Assembly: GCF_947495995.1 (NCBI RefSeq) | Contig: NZ_CANMAX010000003.1 | Location: 434,001-498,000, forward strand | Reading direction: 5' to 3' | Origin: an uncultured Tenacibaculum sp. | GTDB taxonomy: Bacteria > Bacteroidota > Bacteroidia > Flavobacteriales > Flavobacteriaceae | Length of the DNA stretch: 64,000 bases | Part shown: one piece after another, positions 35,039-44,536 of the stretch | Layout of the letters: every line of letters begins with the position of its first letter | Position numbering within the stretch: position 1 is the first letter of the stretch | Made by a program: the position numbers and the translations under genes | The notes under the pieces: generated by a model | Told to the model about the DNA's origin: nothing | Seen by the model: only the letters and a program-made list of their open reading frames with translations | The model's database searches: none

Positions 35039-37876
35039 TTATTGTTTTACTTTTTCTTGAAGTTTATTAAGTAAGACCGGTTCTCCAAAACCTAATTCTT
35101 TCATTCTTTTTAGTTGTGTTTCTGCATCTCCAACAACTAACCAAATCATTTTATTCGGATCTACATATTGATTTGCTAATTCTTGAATTCTAGGAATAGT
35201 CATTTCAGAAACTATTTTTTCTCTATCCTTCATATAATTGTTAGCTAAGTTATATGTACTTATGTTTTCTAACATTCTTAGTTTAGCACCCATAGTTTCA
35301 AAAGCTCGAGCATTACTTTTAATCAAGAAACCTTTAGTAGTTGCTAAATCTTTTTCAGAATAATTTTTCGCATAGTTTTCTAGAATTTGCTTTACTAATT
35401 GAGAAGCTTCTAAAGTAACATTACTACGTACTCCACTACCAATAGTAAATGCACCTTTATCTTTTCCTCCAGAGAAACCTGATCGAACTCCGTATGTATA
35501 TCCTTTTCCTTCTCGTAATTGTTGTGTTAATTGAGAAGCAAATCCACCGCCACCTAGAATGTAATTCATTACAGTAGCAGGATAATAATCAAGATCATTA
35601 AAAGCTAAAGCTGGAGCCCCAAAACGTAATTGAGATTGTTTTGCATTTGGAATATCATAGAAATATACTGTAGATTTTTCAGGAGCTTCAGGAATTTTAA
35701 AACTTGGAACGGTAACTTCTTTCGCAGCCCAGTTTGTATCAAGTTCTTGTAAAGAAGTCATAATATTTTCTTTATCAATATCACCAACTACATGCATTGT
35801 TGTTATTGAAGGAGAAAAGAAATTATTGTAATACGCTTTTAAATCATCAATAGTAATAGATTCAACAGATTTTATATCCCCTAATATATTTTTAGAACGA
35901 ATATTGTCTTTTCCGTAGATAAGTGCATTATATTGATTTGAAGCTATTGAAGTCGGACTAGCTTCTTGAGATCTTAAATTCGTGATTGCTCCTTTTTTTA
36001 ATAACTCGAATTCAGCTTCATCCCATCTTGGTTCTAAAAGCATTTCTTGAATTAAAGCTAATGTTTGTTTGTAATTACGTTTTAATGTATTACCAAAAAC
36101 ACGAATATTATTTTTAGTAGCAAAAATACTTACTGATGCACCTAATTGAGCTAATTCATCTTCTAACTGACTTACATCTTTATTTTTAGTTCCTTTTTCT
36201 AATAAACTAGCTGTTAAATTTGCAACACCTAATTTATCCATGTTTTCAAGTAATTGTCCACCTTCGATAACAAAATTGAATTGTACTAATGGAACTTCAT
36301 CACTTTGAATTCCAAATACTTTTAAACCGTTTTTTAATTCATCTTTCCAAACATTTGGAGTTTTTGATTCCGGAGCTTTTCCATATGGAGGCTCAACAGA
36401 ACGATCAAAAGATGAAGGAGTTTTTTCATAAGTAGCTGCAATAGATGAATCAAACGATTCTTCTGCACCGATAACTATTTTTTCCTCAACTACATTTGCT
36501 TCCACAGAATTAGATAACGCTAATTCTTGTTGAGTTTTAGGAACAAAACTAGTAGCGATATAGTTTTTACCTTTAATATACTTATTGTAAACAGCCATTA
36601 CATCTGCTACAGTAACAGCTAATGTTTCATTTAATTCTTTAGTAACATAACCAGGATCTCCAGTATATGTGTTGTAAGAAGCCAAACGAGAACCTTTACC
36701 AAGAACACTAGATAAACTATTGTAAAAATCTGTTTCTAAACCAGCTTTAATACGATCTAAATCTTTTTGAGGAATTCCATTTTGTTCAAAGTCAGCGAAT
36801 GCTGTTTGAATCCCTTTTTGAACTTCGTCTAATTTTGTGTTAGAGAAAGCTCTAACAATTAATTGAATTTGACCAGCAATTTCTGAAGTAAAGTTAAACA
36901 TAGTTGTTCCTGAAGTTAATTTTAAATCATCAACTAAAACTTTGTTTAAAGGAGCTTTCTTTCCGTTACTTAAGTATTCTGATAAAATATCTAAAGCATA
37001 AGCATCTTTATGATATTGTTCAGCTGCAGGCCATGTTAACGTTAGTTCTGGTAAACGAGCAAAGTTATCTTCGTAAACTAAGTGTTTAGTTTCCTTAACA
37101 ATTCCAGGTCTTTTTTGAATAGGAGCAATGTCTTTACCTCTTGGTATTTCATCAAAATATTTATGAACCCATTCTTTAGCTTTAGCAACATCAATATCTC
37201 CAGATAACACTAAAGTTGCATTGTTTGGTACATACCATTTTTTGAAGAAGTTTTTTACATCTTCAACTGTAGCATTTTGAACATCCTTCAAAGAACCAAT
37301 TACTTGCCAATTATATGGATGATCTTTTGGATACAGATTCTTTCCAATTACATACTGTCTGTGTCCGTAAGGTCTATTATCAACACTTTGTCTTTTTTCG
37401 TTCTTTACTACTTGTTTTTCTTTTGCTAAAACAGGATCAGTAACAGTATTAATAAACCAACCTAATTTATCAGCTTCAGCCCAAATCATTTTTTCTAAAG
37501 CATCGCTAGGAACGGTTTGTAAATAATTTGTTCTATCTCTTGAAGTAGATCCATTAGCTCCAGAACCACCAATTCGTGCACTCATTTTATCAAGTCCACC
37601 TTTACCAAGATTTTCCGATTCTAAGAATAGTAAATGTTCAAAAAGGTGAGCAAAACCAGTTCTACCTTCAAGTTCTCTAGCAGATCCTACATGAACCATA
37701 AGTTCTACAGCAACAACAGGATCAGATTTATCAACGTGAAAAATAACATCTAGTCCGTTGTCTAGTGTAATTTTTTCATAATCAATTTTTAAAGCTACTT
37801 TTTTAGGTTGTTTCTCTTTGGTAGTACACCCTATTAAAAAGCAAAATAAGAGTCCCCAAGTTAAGTTTTTTATCAT
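35039..37876 (-). CDS. M16 family zinc metallopeptidase, two-domain lipoprotein
   Basis: A 945-residue protein with a lipobox (FLIGC, C17) and two M16 halves. The N-terminal half has the inverted zinc motif HLFEH (H77, E80, H81), and the second half (from about residue 510) is the inactive partner domain with GKGYTYGVRSGFSGG near its end. This is the pitrilysin/processing-peptidase fold used to degrade unfolded peptides, here anchored in the envelope. Length is normal for the fused two-domain form. It stands alone with no operon partner. Confidence 0.9.
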   Translation of the reverse strand: MIKNLTWGLLFCFLIGCTTKEKQPKKVALKIDYEKITLDNGLDVIFHVDKSDPVVAVELMVHVGSARELEGRTGFAHLFEHLLFLESENLGKGGLDKMSARIGGSGANGSTSRDRTNYLQTVPSDALEKMIWAEADKLGWFINTVTDPVLAKEKQVVKNEKRQSVDNRPYGHRQYVIGKNLYPKDHPYNWQVIGSLKDVQNATVEDVKNFFKKWYVPNNATLVLSGDIDVAKAKEWVHKYFDEIPRGKDIAPIQKRPGIVKETKHLVYEDNFARLPELTLTWPAAEQYHKDAYALDILSEYLSNGKKAPLNKVLVDDLKLTSGTTMFNFTSEIAGQIQLIVRAFSNTKLDEVQKGIQTAFADFEQNGIPQKDLDRIKAGLETDFYNSLSSVLGKGSRLASYNTYTGDPGYVTKELNETLAVTVADVMAVYNKYIKGKNYIATSFVPKTQQELALSNSVEANVVEEKIVIGAEESFDSSIAATYEKTPSSFDRSVEPPYGKAPESKTPNVWKDELKNGLKVFGIQSDEVPLVQFNFVIEGGQLLENMDKLGVANLTASLLEKGTKNKDVSQLEDELAQLGASVSIFATKNNIRVFGNTLKRNYKQTLALIQEMLLEPRWDEAEFELLKKGAITNLRSQEASPTSIASNQYNALIYGKDNIRSKNILGDIKSVESITIDDLKAYYNNFFSPSITTMHVVGDIDKENIMTSLQELDTNWAAKEVTVPSFKIPEAPEKSTVYFYDIPNAKQSQLRFGAPALAFNDLDYYPATVMNYILGGGGFASQLTQQLREGKGYTYGVRSGFSGGKDKGAFTIGSGVRSNVTLEASQLVKQILENYAKNYSEKDLATTKGFLIKSNARAFETMGAKLRMLENISTYNLANNYMKDREKIVSEMTIPRIQELANQYVDPNKMIWLVVGDAETQLKRMKELGFGEPVLLNKLQEKVKQ

Positions 37877-37958
37877 GTTTGTATCTCTAAATTTAGGTTT
37901 TAAAGATACTAAATGAAGGAAAAGTTAAATTCCCTAAAATTTGTTAAAATGTAAAAAG

Positions 37959-37993
37959 CAAAAAGTCGATTAATTAACATAATCGACTTTTTG
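37959..37993 (-). terminator. Intrinsic terminator of the AhpD-like gene
   Basis: Thirteen-base perfect stem CAAAAAGTCGATT / AATCGACTTTTTG with a 9-base loop, 20 bases past the stop of the gene at 38013-38555. Confidence 0.85.
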
Positions 37994-38012
37994 TTTAAAA
38001 TTTTTAAAGTTA

Positions 38013-38555
38013 TTAGATAAACTTTTTAAAAGGCTCATCTACTTCTGTATTGGCAATATGGTTTACGTAATTACTAATTACTTTTTGAGAAAGTCCTAAG
38101 ATAATTTCTAAAACATGTCTTTCCGTATAACCAGCTTCATAAAATTTATCTAATTCTGGTTTAGAAATGTTTCCTCTGTTTCTTAAGATAATAAGTGTTG
38201 TATCGTATAATGCTTGTAATTTAGCATTTGGCATAGCACTTTTATTTCTTAATGCATCTATTAATTCTGGACTTACTTTCATCATGTGTGCAATTGCAGT
38301 ATGTGCAGGAACACAATAATGGCATTCGTGCTCTACATTTATAGTTTGCCAAACTACAGTTAATTCTTCTGCATCAAAAGCTGTTTGTGTAGAGAATAAA
38401 TGATGTAATGTTTTATATCCTTCTAAAATAGCTGGAGATTCAGCTAATACACCATGTAAGTTTGGTAACATACCAAATGCTTTTACAGATTCTTCTAATT
38501 GTCCTTTACTTTTTTCAGGAGCAGTTTCGATAGTGTGAACAGTTAATGTACTCAT
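38013..38555 (-). CDS. Carboxymuconolactone decarboxylase (AhpD-like) family protein
   Basis: A 180-residue helical protein with the AhpD-type redox motif CHYC (in HECHYCVPAHTAIA), where the CxxC and the following His are the active site of the alkylhydroperoxidase group. It is probably a cytoplasmic thiol-dependent peroxidase or related enzyme. It lies 52 bases downstream of a TetR-family regulator gene on the same strand. The gap holds a CTAAACAAT-type operator that also occurs before the regulator, so it is very likely that regulator's target. Confidence 0.87.
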   Translation of the reverse strand: MSTLTVHTIETAPEKSKGQLEESVKAFGMLPNLHGVLAESPAILEGYKTLHHLFSTQTAFDAEELTVVWQTINVEHECHYCVPAHTAIAHMMKVSPELIDALRNKSAMPNAKLQALYDTTLIILRNRGNISKPELDKFYEAGYTERHVLEIILGLSQKVISNYVNHIANTEVDEPFKKFI

Positions 38556-38575
38556 ATTAAAATTGATTTTAATAA

Positions 38576-38591
38576 CTAAACAATCGGTTAG
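38576..38591. promoter_or_regulatory. TetR-type operator before the AhpD-like gene
   Basis: CTAAACAATCGGTTAG, part of a larger inverted repeat AATAACTAA (38571-38579) / TTAGTTATT (38588-38596). It matches the palindrome before the regulator gene at 13 of 16 positions. Confidence 0.75.
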
Positions 38592-38607
38592 TTATTGGTT
38601 AAAAAAA

Positions 38608-39174
38608 TTATGTGTTACTAAATATGTTTTCTATAAAAATGTGTAATTGTGGTTTGTTAAATACTCTAGAAGCTGAAGATAAACCGAACATAGAAACAAT
38701 AAAATAATCTGATTGTTCTTGAATTTGAACTTCGGAAAAACCAGCTTCTTGTCGAACATTACTTTCAAATAAACCTCTTATTTCTTTAGTGAAATTTGAT
38801 AACTGATTTTTAATTATTGGATCAGAGTCTTCGTTTAGCTCATTAGCCGCATTTGTAACTAAACACCCTTTTATAAAGTCGTTGTTATCTTTAGCAAATT
38901 CTAAAAAATCGTAGAAATATTGTTTAATACCCTCAATACCATTTTTTGAATCTTTTAATTTATCTGTGATAGCTAAAAGCTTTTTTCTATAAGACTTTAC
39001 GCATTCTAGAAAAACTCCTTTTTTACTTCCGAAACTAGAATAAATAGAAAATTTATTAATGCCCATTTGTTTTTCGAGCATTTGCATAGAAGTAGTTTCA
39101 TAACCATTCTTCCAGAATAGTTCCATTGCTTTATCTATTACTTCAGATTCTATGTATTCTTTCTTTCGTGCCAT
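38608..39174 (-). CDS. TetR/AcrR family transcriptional regulator
   Basis: A 188-residue regulator with the N-terminal helix-turn-helix of the family (SEVIDKAMELFWKNGYETTSMQMLEKQMGINKFSIYSSFGSKKG, about residues 9-52) and a C-terminal ligand domain containing CLVTNAANEL. It represses its targets until a small ligand binds. Two similar palindromes, one just upstream of its own start and one before the downstream AhpD-like gene, suggest it controls both. The form with GCLVTNAANEL and the AhpD partner suggests a response to reactive small molecules, but the ligand is not identifiable. Confidence 0.9.
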   Translation of the reverse strand: MARKKEYIESEVIDKAMELFWKNGYETTSMQMLEKQMGINKFSIYSSFGSKKGVFLECVKSYRKKLLAITDKLKDSKNGIEGIKQYFYDFLEFAKDNNDFIKGCLVTNAANELNEDSDPIIKNQLSNFTKEIRGLFESNVRQEAGFSEVQIQEQSDYFIVSMFGLSSASRVFNKPQLHIFIENIFSNT

Positions 39175-39187
39175 TTACTTTACAAAA

Positions 39188-39203
39188 CTAAACAATTGTT
39201 TAG
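39188..39203. promoter_or_regulatory. TetR-type operator before the regulator gene
   Basis: A perfect 16-base palindrome, CTAAACAATTGTTTAG, 14 bases upstream of the regulator start codon. The core CTAAACAAT-G--TAG recurs at 38576-38591. Confidence 0.8.
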
Positions 39204-39247
39204 AAATAAAAAACTAGTTAACAAAAGTTTAATATTTTATCTAAATT

Positions 39248-40258
39248 TTAGGTTTGATTATTTTGCCATTTCCAAGCGGATAACAAAGCTTCCTCTATAC
39301 TTTTTTCAGTTCGCCAGTTTAATTTTTCGTTAGCAATATTTGTGTCGGCATAAGCAGCTGTGATGTCTCCAGCTCTACGCTCAACTATTTTGTAGTTTAA
39401 ATTTTGATTGGTGGCTTTTTCGAAAGCTTTAACAATTTCTAAAACAGAACTACCTTTTCCTGTTCCTACATTAAAGACTTCAAAAGCTGTTTCATTTTTC
39501 TGATTTAGTAAGCGGTTTAAAGCAGCAATGTGCGCTTTAGCTAAATCAACAACATGAATATAATCGCGAATGGCAGTTCCATCAGGAGTATCATAATCAT
39601 CACCAAAAATTGATAATTGTTCTCTAATTCCAGCGGCAGTTTGTGTTACGTATGGAATTAAATTTTGAGGAACACCTAAAGGAAGTTCTCCAATTTTAGC
39701 ACTTTCATGAGCACCAATCGGATTGAAATATCGTAAAGCAATGGCATTTAAGCCATTTGCTTTACAACTATCTTGTATAATTTCTTCTCCAACCTGTTTG
39801 GTATTTCCGTAAGGAGATTCTGCAGGTTTAATTGGAGCATTTTCAGTTATTGGTAATTCATCTGCTTGTCCGTATACTGTACAAGAAGAACTAAAAATGA
39901 AATTATTTAAATTTCTATCTCTCATTTCTTGAAGAATGTATACCAAACTTCCAATATTATTCTCGTAATAATCTAAAGGTTTTTGTACACTTTCTCCAAC
40001 TGCTTTATAAGCAGCAAAATGGATAATACCATCTACATTCACTCTCTCAAAAAAGTCTGTTACTTCTGCTTTCTTCTTAAGATCTAGTTGAAAAAACTCT
40101 GGAACTTTACCTGTGATTTTTCCAATATTTTCTAACACTTCTATTTTAGCATTAGAAAGATCATCAATAATTACAACTTCAAATCCTGAATTTTGTAATT
40201 CTACAGCAGTATGTGAACCAATGAAACCAAGGCCACCAGTAACAAGAATTTTTTTCAT
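39248..40258 (-). CDS. galE: UDP-glucose 4-epimerase
   Basis: A 336-residue short-chain dehydrogenase with the NAD motif GGLGFIGSHTAVEL at the N-terminus, the catalytic SSSCTVYGQ and YGNTK (Tyr-x3-Lys) motifs, and GTAIRDYIHVVDLAKAH, diagnostic of GalE. It interconverts UDP-glucose and UDP-galactose in the cytoplasm, for sugar use and surface polysaccharide supply. The DegT-type aminotransferase gene ends directly before its start codon, so the two are read together and galE probably serves surface sugar synthesis here. Confidence 0.95.
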   Translation of the reverse strand: MKKILVTGGLGFIGSHTAVELQNSGFEVVIIDDLSNAKIEVLENIGKITGKVPEFFQLDLKKKAEVTDFFERVNVDGIIHFAAYKAVGESVQKPLDYYENNIGSLVYILQEMRDRNLNNFIFSSSCTVYGQADELPITENAPIKPAESPYGNTKQVGEEIIQDSCKANGLNAIALRYFNPIGAHESAKIGELPLGVPQNLIPYVTQTAAGIREQLSIFGDDYDTPDGTAIRDYIHVVDLAKAHIAALNRLLNQKNETAFEVFNVGTGKGSSVLEIVKAFEKATNQNLNYKIVERRAGDITAAYADTNIANEKLNWRTEKSIEEALLSAWKWQNNQT

Positions 40259-41407
40259 TTATGAAAGAAAATCATTTATAGTTTTGGTAATAAAAGCTAA
40301 TTGCTCTTCGTCTAATTCTGTATGCATCGGAAGAGAAATAACTGTATCTATTAATTTATTAGTAACGGTAAAATCTTCTTCGTTATATCGCTCATCAGCA
40401 TAAGCTTTTTGCTTGTGTAATGGAACAGGATAATAAATTGCATTTGGAATATTGTTGTCTAACAAATGTTGATGTAATTCATTTCTTTTCCCATTGGTAA
40501 TTTGTAACGTGTATTGGTGAAAAACATGACAATCACAAGTATCGCAAATAGATCCACAAGAAGATGAAGAAGGAGTAATAATATTTTCGTTATTAGCAAA
40601 AGCATTATTGTAATATCTAGCCGCATCTCTTCTTGCATTACAATATGCATCTAAATTTGGAAGTTTAGCTTTTAAAACAGCCGCTTGAATGCTATCTAAA
40701 CGAGAGTTTACACCAACAACATCGTGATAATAACGTTTGTACATTCCATGATTTACAATTCCTCTGATGATATGTGCTAAATCGTCGTCATTAGTAAATA
40801 TTGCACCTCCGTCACCGTAACAACCTAAGTTTTTAGATGGGAAGAAAGAAGTTGTACCAACATCACCTATAGTTCCAGCTTTTTGCTTTGTCCCGTCTTT
40901 AAAAGTATAATTTGCTCCGATTGCTTGAGCGTTATCTTCGATAACAAATAAATTATGTTCTTTGGCAATTTCTAAAATAGCTTCCATATTCGCTACTTGT
41001 CCAAATAAATGTACTGGAACAATAGCTTTTGTTTTTGGAGTAATTGCTTTTTTAAGCGCTTCAATGTCTATATTGAATGAATCTGGTTCAACGTCAACTA
41101 AAACAGGTGTTAAGTTTAATAATCCGATTACTTCCACAGTAGCAGCAAAAGTAAAATCAACAGTAATAACTTCGTCTCCAGGTTGTAATCCAAGTCCCAT
41201 CATTGCTATTTGCAGAGCATCAGTTCCATTAGCACAAGGAATTACATGTTTAACGTCAAGATATTTTTCCAAATCAGCTTGAAATTCTTTTACATAAGGT
41301 CCATTCACATAAGCTGAAGAGTTTAAAACTTCTTGAATAGAAGTATCAACAATATCTTTAATTTTTTGATATTGACTTTGTAAGTCAACCATTTGAATTT
41401 TTTTCAT
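40259..41407 (-). CDS. DegT/DnrJ/EryC1/StrS family aminotransferase with a Cys-rich insert
   Basis: A 382-residue PLP enzyme of the sugar aminotransferase family: MVDLQSQYQKIKDIV start, VIPCANGTDALQIAM, IEDNAQAIGA, and the PLP lysine K192 in FFPSKNLGCYGDGG. The C-terminal half has VFHQYTLQI and the usual LPMHTELDEEQ. Family members aminate keto-sugar nucleotides for surface polysaccharides. An unusual patch (C284, C288, C291, C293) sits just before the conserved HVFHQY strand. It is the first gene of a pair with galE, with no gap between them. Confidence 0.9.
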   Translation of the reverse strand: MKKIQMVDLQSQYQKIKDIVDTSIQEVLNSSAYVNGPYVKEFQADLEKYLDVKHVIPCANGTDALQIAMMGLGLQPGDEVITVDFTFAATVEVIGLLNLTPVLVDVEPDSFNIDIEALKKAITPKTKAIVPVHLFGQVANMEAILEIAKEHNLFVIEDNAQAIGANYTFKDGTKQKAGTIGDVGTTSFFPSKNLGCYGDGGAIFTNDDDLAHIIRGIVNHGMYKRYYHDVVGVNSRLDSIQAAVLKAKLPNLDAYCNARRDAARYYNNAFANNENIITPSSSSCGSICDTCDCHVFHQYTLQITNGKRNELHQHLLDNNIPNAIYYPVPLHKQKAYADERYNEEDFTVTNKLIDTVISLPMHTELDEEQLAFITKTINDFLS

Positions 41408-41451
41408 CTAGACGTTTGTTTGTGTATTCAAAAGTACAAATTTAAAACAGT

Positions 41452-41459
41452 TATATTTG
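41452..41459 (+). promoter_or_regulatory. Candidate -7 box for the penicillin-acylase-family gene
   Basis: TATATTTG matches TAnnTTTG and lies 17 bases before the ATG at 41477. The nearest upstream TTG (41420-41422) is 29 bases away, longer than the usual spacing. Confidence 0.4.
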
Positions 41460-41476
41460 ATAAAAAACCATAACAC

Positions 41477-43861
41477 ATGAAAGTACTTAAAAAACTATTT
41501 TTTTTTCTTTTCATAATCATTGTATTACTAGTTGTAGGATATTTTATAGCAGGTTCTTATTTTAAGCCTAAATACAATGGAGAATTAAAATTAAGTGGTT
41601 TACAAGATAAAGTTATAGTTTTTTATGATGATAATGGTGTTCCACATATAAATGCTCAAAATCAAAAAGATGCATATAAAGTTTTCGGTTATGTACATGC
41701 ACAAGATCGATTATGGCAGATGGAATTGATGCGAAGAATTGCAGCTGGTAGATTAAGTGAAGTATTTGGAAAAGATTTGGTGAGAACAGATAAGTTTTTT
41801 GGAAGTTTAGGAATAGAAGAAGCTGCAGAAAATACTATTAAAAATCTAGATGCAAATTCAAAAGCCTATCAATTAGCTACTGCTTACCTAGAAGGAATTA
41901 ATGAGTTTATTAAAGAAGGAACGACTCCGTTAGAGTTTCATTTAGTTGGAATAGAAAAAGAAGCCTACACGTTAAAAGATATGTATAATGTTTTTGGTTA
42001 TATGGCTTTTAGTTTTGCTGCTGCACACAAAACAGATCCATTGTTAAATGAGATAAAAGAAAAATTAGGAAACGATTATTTAGCTGAATTAGGAATTCCA
42101 ACAGAAAAAGGACAACTAATTAAAAATGCTAGAAAGCCAGCAATACAATCTCAAATGACAGCTGAGATTAATGCTATTTATGAAAAACTACCAGTATCAA
42201 GTTTTATAGGAAGTAATTCTTGGGTTTTAGGTCCGAAGAAAACAGCAAATGGGAAAGTGATTTTTGCTAACGATCCGCATATCAATTTTTCTCAACCTTC
42301 AGTTTGGTATCAAAGTCATATTAAAACTCCAGATTTTGAGTTGTATGGTTTTAATTTGGCTTTAACTCCATTTCCATTATTAGGACATAACAAAGATTAT
42401 GCTTACGGTTTAACTATGTTAGAGAATGATGATGTTGATTTTTATATAGAACAAGATCATCCTGAAAATTCTGAGCAGTATAATACAGCCGATGGTTTTA
42501 AAAATTACAAAACCTATTCAAAAACTATTAAAGTAAAGAAATCAACAGATGTAACTTACCAAGTTAGAGTAAGTCAACACGGACCAATAATGAATGATAT
42601 TATTGAACAAGTAAAAGACAAGCGACCAATAGCAATGCAATGGATTTATACGCATTTACCGAATCAGTTATTGGATGTCTGTTATGAAATGTCGCATGCA
42701 ACTAATCTTAGTGAATTTAAAAAAGGAGTTTCTAAAATTCATGCACCAGGATTAAATGTAATGTATGGAGATGCTAAAGATAATATCGCTTGGTTTGGAG
42801 CAGCAAAATTATATCAGTATAGAGATAGTTTAAACACTAAAGTTTATTTAGATGGAACGTCTGGAAAAGATGAAATCCTGAACTATTTAAACTTTGGAGA
42901 AAATCCACAAGCGACAAATCCAGATTGGGGTTATGTGTATTCAGCAAATAACCAACCAGATACTGTAGCTGGTAAATTATATCCAGGTTATTATTTACCA
43001 GAAGACAGAGCTAAACGTATTGTTAGTTTAATTGAAAATAAAGACAAGTTTACTAAGTATGATGTGAGTATAATGATGAATAATGTTAACTCAGTAGTAG
43101 TTAAAGAGGTAATAAATTCAGCATTTCAAAGTATTTCTGATAGTGAACTTACAACCGAAGAAAAAGAAGCTGCTACAATTTTAAAATCTTGGGATGGAAA
43201 TTATGATAAAGAGAGTTTAGCAGCTACAGTTTACACACGATTTATTTATCAGTTTTTGCAAAATACTTTTGAAGATGAAATAGGAGAGAAGGCATTTATT
43301 CAATTATTAGATGGAGCTCCGTTACAGAAAAAATTAATTGCTGTTCAAATGCATAAGAACAATTCGCTTTGGTGGGATAATGTTAATACCAAAGAGGTAA
43401 AAGAAGACAAGAAAGTAATATTAACAAATGCATTTAAAACATCTGTAGCCTTTTTGAAAAAGCAATTAGGAAATGATATTAATTCGTGGAAATGGAAAAG
43501 AGTTTTATCTGTAGAACACGAACATCCGATAGGAAAAGCAGGTGGAGTTTTACGTAAATTCTTTAATGTTGGTCCGTTTGAAACTAATGGAGGAAATGAA
43601 GTAATTAACAATCATATTTTTAAGTTAGATAGTACTGGGATTTATAAAGTAGTAGCCGGACCATCAACTCGAAGAGTCATTGATTTTTATGATGTTGAGA
43701 ATAGTATTTCAATTTTACCAACAGGGCAAAGTGGAAATAGATTCAGTCCGTATTATAAAGATCAGGCTCAAAAATACTTGGAAGGAAATTATATTCCGAT
43801 GTTACTTAATCAGCAAGAAATAGAAAAATCTAAAAATAAATTAGAGTTTTTACCAAAGTAG
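41477..43861 (+). CDS. Penicillin acylase family protein (Ntn-hydrolase)
   Basis: A 794-residue protein with an N-terminal hydrophobic segment (about residues 5-25), an alpha chain (ending near residue 240), and the Ntn-hydrolase nucleophile in GSNSWVLGPKKT, where the Ser after GSN becomes the new N-terminus after self-cleavage. HGPIMND and the Asn in the later NNVNSVV also fit. It should act in the periplasm, hydrolysing amide bonds such as those of acyl-homoserine lactones or acylated peptides; the natural substrate is not known. It ends in a hairpin shared with the converging gene. Confidence 0.88.
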   Translation: MKVLKKLFFFLFIIIVLLVVGYFIAGSYFKPKYNGELKLSGLQDKVIVFYDDNGVPHINAQNQKDAYKVFGYVHAQDRLWQMELMRRIAAGRLSEVFGKDLVRTDKFFGSLGIEEAAENTIKNLDANSKAYQLATAYLEGINEFIKEGTTPLEFHLVGIEKEAYTLKDMYNVFGYMAFSFAAAHKTDPLLNEIKEKLGNDYLAELGIPTEKGQLIKNARKPAIQSQMTAEINAIYEKLPVSSFIGSNSWVLGPKKTANGKVIFANDPHINFSQPSVWYQSHIKTPDFELYGFNLALTPFPLLGHNKDYAYGLTMLENDDVDFYIEQDHPENSEQYNTADGFKNYKTYSKTIKVKKSTDVTYQVRVSQHGPIMNDIIEQVKDKRPIAMQWIYTHLPNQLLDVCYEMSHATNLSEFKKGVSKIHAPGLNVMYGDAKDNIAWFGAAKLYQYRDSLNTKVYLDGTSGKDEILNYLNFGENPQATNPDWGYVYSANNQPDTVAGKLYPGYYLPEDRAKRIVSLIENKDKFTKYDVSIMMNNVNSVVVKEVINSAFQSISDSELTTEEKEAATILKSWDGNYDKESLAATVYTRFIYQFLQNTFEDEIGEKAFIQLLDGAPLQKKLIAVQMHKNNSLWWDNVNTKEVKEDKKVILTNAFKTSVAFLKKQLGNDINSWKWKRVLSVEHEHPIGKAGGVLRKFFNVGPFETNGGNEVINNHIFKLDSTGIYKVVAGPSTRRVIDFYDVENSISILPTGQSGNRFSPYYKDQAQKYLEGNYIPMLLNQQEIEKSKNKLEFLPK

Positions 43862-43875
43862 GAAACTACTTTGGT
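43852..43875. repeat. Hairpin spanning two convergent stop codons
   Basis: Perfect 10-base stem ACCAAAGTAG / CTACTTTGGT with a GAAA loop. It contains the last codons and stops of both convergent genes, which both end -Pro-Lys-stop. There is no T-run on either side, so it is not a standard terminator. Confidence 0.7.
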
Positions 43876-44492
43876 GTTGGAATTATTTCTAATGGAGGTT
43901 TTACAAAAAAATCGTCATTTAAAGATTTTTTTTCTACAGAAATAAGTTCAATACAACTGTAAGAATCTTCTAAGTCGCCAATTGCTTTAATAGATATAGC
44001 ACCATTGGTTTTTTCAGCAAAGAAATGCCATAAACCAGATTTATGAGTTTTATAATATTCTGGATTAGTTCTTAATTTTGGACTATAATAATACTTATGA
44101 ATTCCTTTATTAGTTTTTACAACTAATAATTTGCATTCGTAATTCAGAATTTTTAAATCGGTCTTTTCAAATTTATGAGATAGAATTTTTTCTTGTTCTT
44201 TATTAGTAAGACTATACATGAGTTTATCACTAATAGCCATTTTTGTAAATAAGGTATCTTTTCCTTCGTGATAAGCAGTTAATTTAAAAGCACCATTTAA
44301 AGAAGAGCGATATTTTTTTCCTTTTAAATAATAAGTTTGTTTTGTACCCATTATATATTTTATCTCATCATCAGGCATTTTTCCTGTTTTGTCTTTAAAA
44401 TCTATTTTAAATTTTAAGATGCCTTCAAAATCATCTTGAGCAAATAAGATATTAACAGTTAAGAATAGGAAAATAAATAGTTTTTTCATCAC
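43866..44492 (-). CDS. Secreted hypothetical protein, 208 aa (DUF4412/GLPGLI-like)
   Basis: Signal peptide (MMKKLFIFLFLTVNILFAQ), then a mature domain beginning DDFEGILKFKIDFKDKTGK and containing YYLKGKKYRSSLNG. This is the repeated beta-strand style of the DUF4412/GLPGLI family of Bacteroidota exported proteins, though the name is tentative. It should lie in the periplasm or outer membrane. The gene converges with the penicillin-acylase-family gene and shares a hairpin with it at the stop codons. Confidence 0.65.
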   Translation of the reverse strand: MMKKLFIFLFLTVNILFAQDDFEGILKFKIDFKDKTGKMPDDEIKYIMGTKQTYYLKGKKYRSSLNGAFKLTAYHEGKDTLFTKMAISDKLMYSLTNKEQEKILSHKFEKTDLKILNYECKLLVVKTNKGIHKYYYSPKLRTNPEYYKTHKSGLWHFFAEKTNGAISIKAIGDLEDSYSCIELISVEKKSLNDDFFVKPPLEIIPTPK

Positions 44493-44536
44493 TTAATTTT
44501 TTTGATAAAAGTAAGTATAAAAATCTATTCTGTCTT

